The position numbers were made by a program, and so were the translations under genes. This document shows, one piece after another, positions 24,929-24,999 of a stretch of 24,999 nucleotides of DNA. The stretch's first letter is position 1. Each line of letters begins with the position of its first letter. The notes under the pieces are model-generated. The model was not told the DNA's origin and made no database searches. It saw only the letters and a program-made list of their open reading frames with translations. This stretch comes from JAGFIY01 sp964499285 (lineage in GTDB: Bacteria; Bacteroidota; Ignavibacteria; Ignavibacteriales; Melioribacteraceae), in the NCBI GenBank assembly GCA_964499285.1, contig CAZCLA010000041.1:1-24999 (forward strand), in the 5' to 3' direction.

Positions 24929-24999
24929 GGGGTCGTAGTTCAGTTTGGTTAGAACGCCTGCCTGTCACGCAGGAGGTCGCGAGTTCGAGTCTCGTCGGC
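24929..24999 (+). tRNA. tRNA-Asp (anticodon GTC), cut at its 3' end
   Basis: The 71 visible bases fold as a tRNA: acceptor GGGGTCG, D arm with GTTC/GAAC, anticodon stem CCTGC/GCAGG around loop CTGTCAC (anticodon GTC), a 5-base variable loop, and a T arm GCGAG-TTCGAGT-CTCGT. The last four bases, CGGC, begin the 3' acceptor strand and pair with the 5' side through one G-U. The remaining bases and any CCA lie beyond the window. Confidence 0.95.

Overview
The window reads as chromosome from a member of the Bacteroidota/Chlorobi (FCB) group, most likely Ignavibacteria-like. The reasons are five proteins ending in, or followed by, the type IX secretion (T9SS) type A sorting domain with the 'NPFNP' turn and a Lys-rich terminus, a PorV/PorQ-type barrel, a TonB receptor with a carboxypeptidase-like N-domain, a reg-prop histidine kinase, Bacteroidota-like TAnnTTTG promoter motifs, and AT-rich DNA. 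The taxonomic call is inference.

Left part (1-6740, all minus strand): a variable cluster of secreted or cell-envelope proteins. In transcription order it holds a beta-propeller/T9SS protein (5073-6404), an M6-like metallopeptidase/T9SS protein (2762-5062), a truncated paralogue of the propeller protein (2033-2446), a FnIII/T9SS protein split by an in-frame TAA (988-1980), a small beta-barrel protein (266-946), and a signal-peptide protein cut by the window edge (1-233). A 187-bp non-coding block is present twice at about 97% identity (2543-2728 and 6518-6704). Each copy lies directly upstream of one propeller-gene copy and carries a terminator followed by a TAnnTTTG promoter-like box. The genes it precedes have diverged far more than the block itself, and this is the most unusual signal in the window.

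Middle (6741-15725, minus): a tightly packed four-gene operon of a TonB-dependent receptor, a 1163-aa secreted multidomain protein with Ca-binding-like Asp-rich repeats, FnIII and a C-terminal sorting-like domain, a PorV/PorQ-family outer-membrane protein, and a T9SS protein with three carbohydrate-binding-like repeats. It ends in a strong rho-independent terminator (6684-6713). The set looks like an outer-membrane uptake, secretion and surface-display unit.

Right part (15726-24999): a 472-bp divergent regulatory region, then a SurA/PrsA-type periplasmic peptidylprolyl isomerase (plus). Next on the minus strand is a signalling unit: a 14-blade reg-prop sensor kinase, a NarL-type response regulator, and a degenerate regulator lacking the phosphoacceptor Asp. 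The window ends with plus-strand housekeeping genes: ribonuclease HIII, 6-phosphofructokinase and a partial tRNA-Asp(GTC).

No CRISPR array, phage, transposase or defence system is visible. The best candidates for undescribed biology are the duplicated leader element, the stop codon that detaches a sorting domain, and the phospho-dead regulator beside its intact paralogue.
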